A DNA stretch of 64,000 bases from Aureimonas sp. ME7 (GTDB lineage: Bacteria > Pseudomonadota > Alphaproteobacteria > Rhizobiales > Rhizobiaceae). The notes under the pieces were generated by a model. It searched no databases. It was given only the letters and a program-made list of their open reading frames with translations, and was not told the DNA's origin. Below, piece by piece: positions 62,409-64,000 of this stretch. The position numbers and the translations under genes were made by a program. The stretch covers positions 1-64,000 of the forward strand of contig NZ_CAJCKW010000015.1 of the NCBI RefSeq assembly GCF_903970965.1. Reading direction: 5' to 3'. Each line of letters starts with the position of its first letter. Within the stretch, counting starts at the first letter, position 1.

Positions 62409-63130
62409 TGCTGAAGCACGGGGCTCGCAGCATCGGAAACGCTCTGCCGGGTGGCGGTCAGGTCAATCTCGCCCCCGCCGTCAGCACATCCTTCGTCGGG
62501 GAGGGCAACTACACCTATACCGCGCCGGCTGATGGATATGCGGAAGTCTATGCGTTCGCACCGGGCGGCGGCGGGCGGTACTATGGCGGTGCATCCAACA
62601 TGGCAAGCGGTGCGGGGGGAGGCGCTGGGCGGTTCGACCCGTTCAAGATCCAGAAGGGTCAGGCGATCTCGATCACCATCGGTGCGGTCGGTGCTGGTGG
62701 AACCTCGGCCGCCCCCACGGGTGGCACTGGTGGGAACACCACCGTCCAAAAGCCGGATGGCACCACAGGCGTCGCGACGGGCGGAACGGGCGGGTTCACG
62801 AACAGCTCCGGTGTTCTTGCCGGGGGCGTGGGCGGCTCTGCATCTGGTTTCGATCTCAACTCGAATGGGGGCAATGGGGGCGGCGCGGGTACGCGCCCGA
62901 CAAGCGGGCAGAACAACGGCTCGATCCCTCCGAACTTCGATGGCCGCGGCGGTGGTGTGGGCGGCATCGGAGCCGGGATGCAGTTTCCGTTGCCGACGCA
63001 CGACGCCTCCAACGCTCGTCCTGGAGCGACGCCCGGCAACGGTGGGAATGGAACAACGACATCCGGGCAAAACGGCGGTATCGGCGGTGCCGGTCAGGTC
63101 ATGATTGCCTTTTCGGAGATCAAACCATGA
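62408..63130 (+). CDS. Glycine-rich receptor-binding tail protein
   Basis: A 240-residue protein. After an N-terminal beta part (YTYTAPADGYAEVYAFAPGG) most of the rest is Gly-rich with many GGxGG blocks, as in polyglycine-helix tips of phage adhesins. It probably contacts the host surface. ATG overlaps the previous stop (TGATG). Confidence 0.8.
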   Translation: MLKHGARSIGNALPGGGQVNLAPAVSTSFVGEGNYTYTAPADGYAEVYAFAPGGGGRYYGGASNMASGAGGGAGRFDPFKIQKGQAISITIGAVGAGGTSAAPTGGTGGNTTVQKPDGTTGVATGGTGGFTNSSGVLAGGVGGSASGFDLNSNGGNGGGAGTRPTSGQNNGSIPPNFDGRGGGVGGIGAGMQFPLPTHDASNARPGATPGNGGNGTTTSGQNGGIGGAGQVMIAFSEIKP

Positions 63131-63729
63131 CCGATCTCTATCGTCACAACGGCGGCGCGCCTGCCGTCCTGCCGGAGCGTGCCTACGACGCCGACAACAA
63201 CGCCTTCACCCCGCCCTACGTCGACGACGATCTCGCCATGCTCGGCTTCGTCCTCGCCCCGCCCAAGCCGGACGACACGGACGCGCAGACGGCGGAATGG
63301 GACGCCGAGAACGAGGCCTGGATCATGGTCGATCGGCCACCGCCGCCTTCGGAGCCAATGCCAACCGCAGCCGACATCGACGCCGAGCGCGATCGCCGGA
63401 TCGAGGCGGGCTTCACCTTCGCCGGCAAGGCCTTCCAGGCCCGCCCCGCAGATCGGGAGAACATCCTCGGCGCTGCCTCGCTCGCCCACATGGCGATGAC
63501 GCTGCAGAACAAGAAGCCGGGCGACCTGCGCTGGCACGGCGGCGAGGACGACTTCGTGTGGATCGCGGCCGACAACTCGCTCGTGCCGATGGACGCGCCG
63601 ACGGTCATGGCCTTCGGGCAGGTGGCGGCGAACCACAAAAGCGCCCACACCTTCGCCGCGCGGGCGCTGAAGGATCTGGACGAGATCCCGGCGGACTTCG
63701 CCGACGATCGGCATTGGCCGGACGCGTGA
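63127..63729 (+). CDS. DUF4376-type tail fibre-associated protein
   Basis: A 200-residue protein. The C-terminal half matches the DUF4376 pattern (ERDRRIEAGFTFAGKAFQAR, ENILGAASLAHMAM, RWHGGEDDFVWIAADN), found beside tail fibre genes. The N-terminus is proline-rich. ATGA overlap with the adhesin gene. Confidence 0.82.
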   Translation: MTDLYRHNGGAPAVLPERAYDADNNAFTPPYVDDDLAMLGFVLAPPKPDDTDAQTAEWDAENEAWIMVDRPPPPSEPMPTAADIDAERDRRIEAGFTFAGKAFQARPADRENILGAASLAHMAMTLQNKKPGDLRWHGGEDDFVWIAADNSLVPMDAPTVMAFGQVAANHKSAHTFAARALKDLDEIPADFADDRHWPDA

Positions 63730-63749
63730 GCGGTCCGCACCCCTAATCC

Positions 63750-63995
63750 ATGATCGATTACCAGTGCACGTACTGGCCTGATGTCTGGTTCGGCATCAGC
63801 CTGACGGATTGCTGCGTCACGCACGACCTGTCCCGTCTCGATCTTTCGTCCTCGATCGATCTCGGCGTTTGCGCCTTTCGGGCGCTCGCCACCGTCAACC
63901 CCGTCGCGGGCGCTGTCGTCGGCACGCTGATGGCGATCGGAACCGCCGTTTGGTGCGGCATCCGGCACGGCCCTCGCGGCAAGCGCGATCCCTGA
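63750..63995 (+). CDS. Small phage membrane protein, lysis region candidate
   Basis: An 81-residue protein starting MIDYQCTYWPDVWFGISLTD, with four cysteines and a C-terminal membrane segment (VNPVAGAVVGTLMAIGTAVW) followed by basic residues. Position after the tail fibre genes suggests the start of a lysis cassette, but no holin family is recognised. The prophage continues past the window end. Confidence 0.7.
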   Translation: MIDYQCTYWPDVWFGISLTDCCVTHDLSRLDLSSSIDLGVCAFRALATVNPVAGAVVGTLMAIGTAVWCGIRHGPRGKRDP

Positions 63996-64000
63996 CCCTT

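Noticed and set aside
29626-64000. Gene transfer agent or tail-only bacteriocin instead of a prophage
   Set aside because: Integrase, excisionase, att fragment, repressor switch and replication genes show a temperate phage origin, though it is probably defective.

Overview
The window is GC-rich DNA from an alphaproteobacterium, most likely a member of the Hyphomicrobiales (Rhizobiales). Supporting signs are the sulfur cluster DUF2849-cysI-DUF934-cysH-cysD-cysN, a P-II/ammonium-transporter pair behind a sigma-54 promoter, a Trm112-like gene beside a LON-domain gene, and a GTTC-N7-GTTC SOS box of the alphaproteobacterial type. The genus cannot be fixed from sequence alone.

Positions 1-29625 are chromosome. 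In order: tRNA-Gly(GCC); a thioredoxin-TPR co-chaperone; a LON substrate-binding domain protein; a Trm112-like protein; the leftward assimilatory sulfate reduction operon (sulfate to APS to sulfite to sulfide); a UbiH-type hydroxylase and TesB thioesterase on diverging strands; glnK-amtB; pyrC; a tetR-acrA-acrB efflux operon with a palindromic operator at the tetR start; ffh; rpsP; a PAS-PAS-GGDEF protein; rimM; and manC-manB followed by an anchored protein of unknown function.

From 29626 to beyond the right edge lies a temperate HK97-type siphophage prophage, integrated in the 3' end of tRNA-Val(GAC). A 46-bp tRNA 3' fragment marks the left junction. The intact tRNA and right junction must lie past 64000. 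The element starts with integrase and excisionase, followed by a leftward early operon (38947 to about 30960) of mostly uncharacterised small genes joined by 1-11 nt overlaps. That operon includes a phage sliding clamp (DnaN), a DUF2303 protein and an HD phosphohydrolase. The switch region (38948-39807) has an XRE repressor, a Cro-like gene, three copies of one 23-bp operator, two matching promoters and a LexA-type box before a small conserved gene. Rightward genes encode a zinc-finger/Toprim primase and a D5/SF3 primase-helicase.

A repeat array and a promoter then precede a phage NusG-like antitermination protein. Late genes follow: HNH nuclease, small terminase, portal, ClpP-like prohead protease, capsid, connector and tail genes, tape measure and tail-tip/fibre genes. 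Two strong intrinsic terminators sit inside this late block, which fits control by antitermination.

The prophage looks damaged. The large terminase gene is deleted except for its first 13 codons, and the deletion also removes the portal N-terminus. The tape measure gene carries a +1 frameshift. The tail chaperone pair, by contrast, keeps a canonical -1 slippery site. The most interesting parts are the NusG-like gene with its upstream repeat family, the operator/LexA switch, and the early-operon genes of unknown function.
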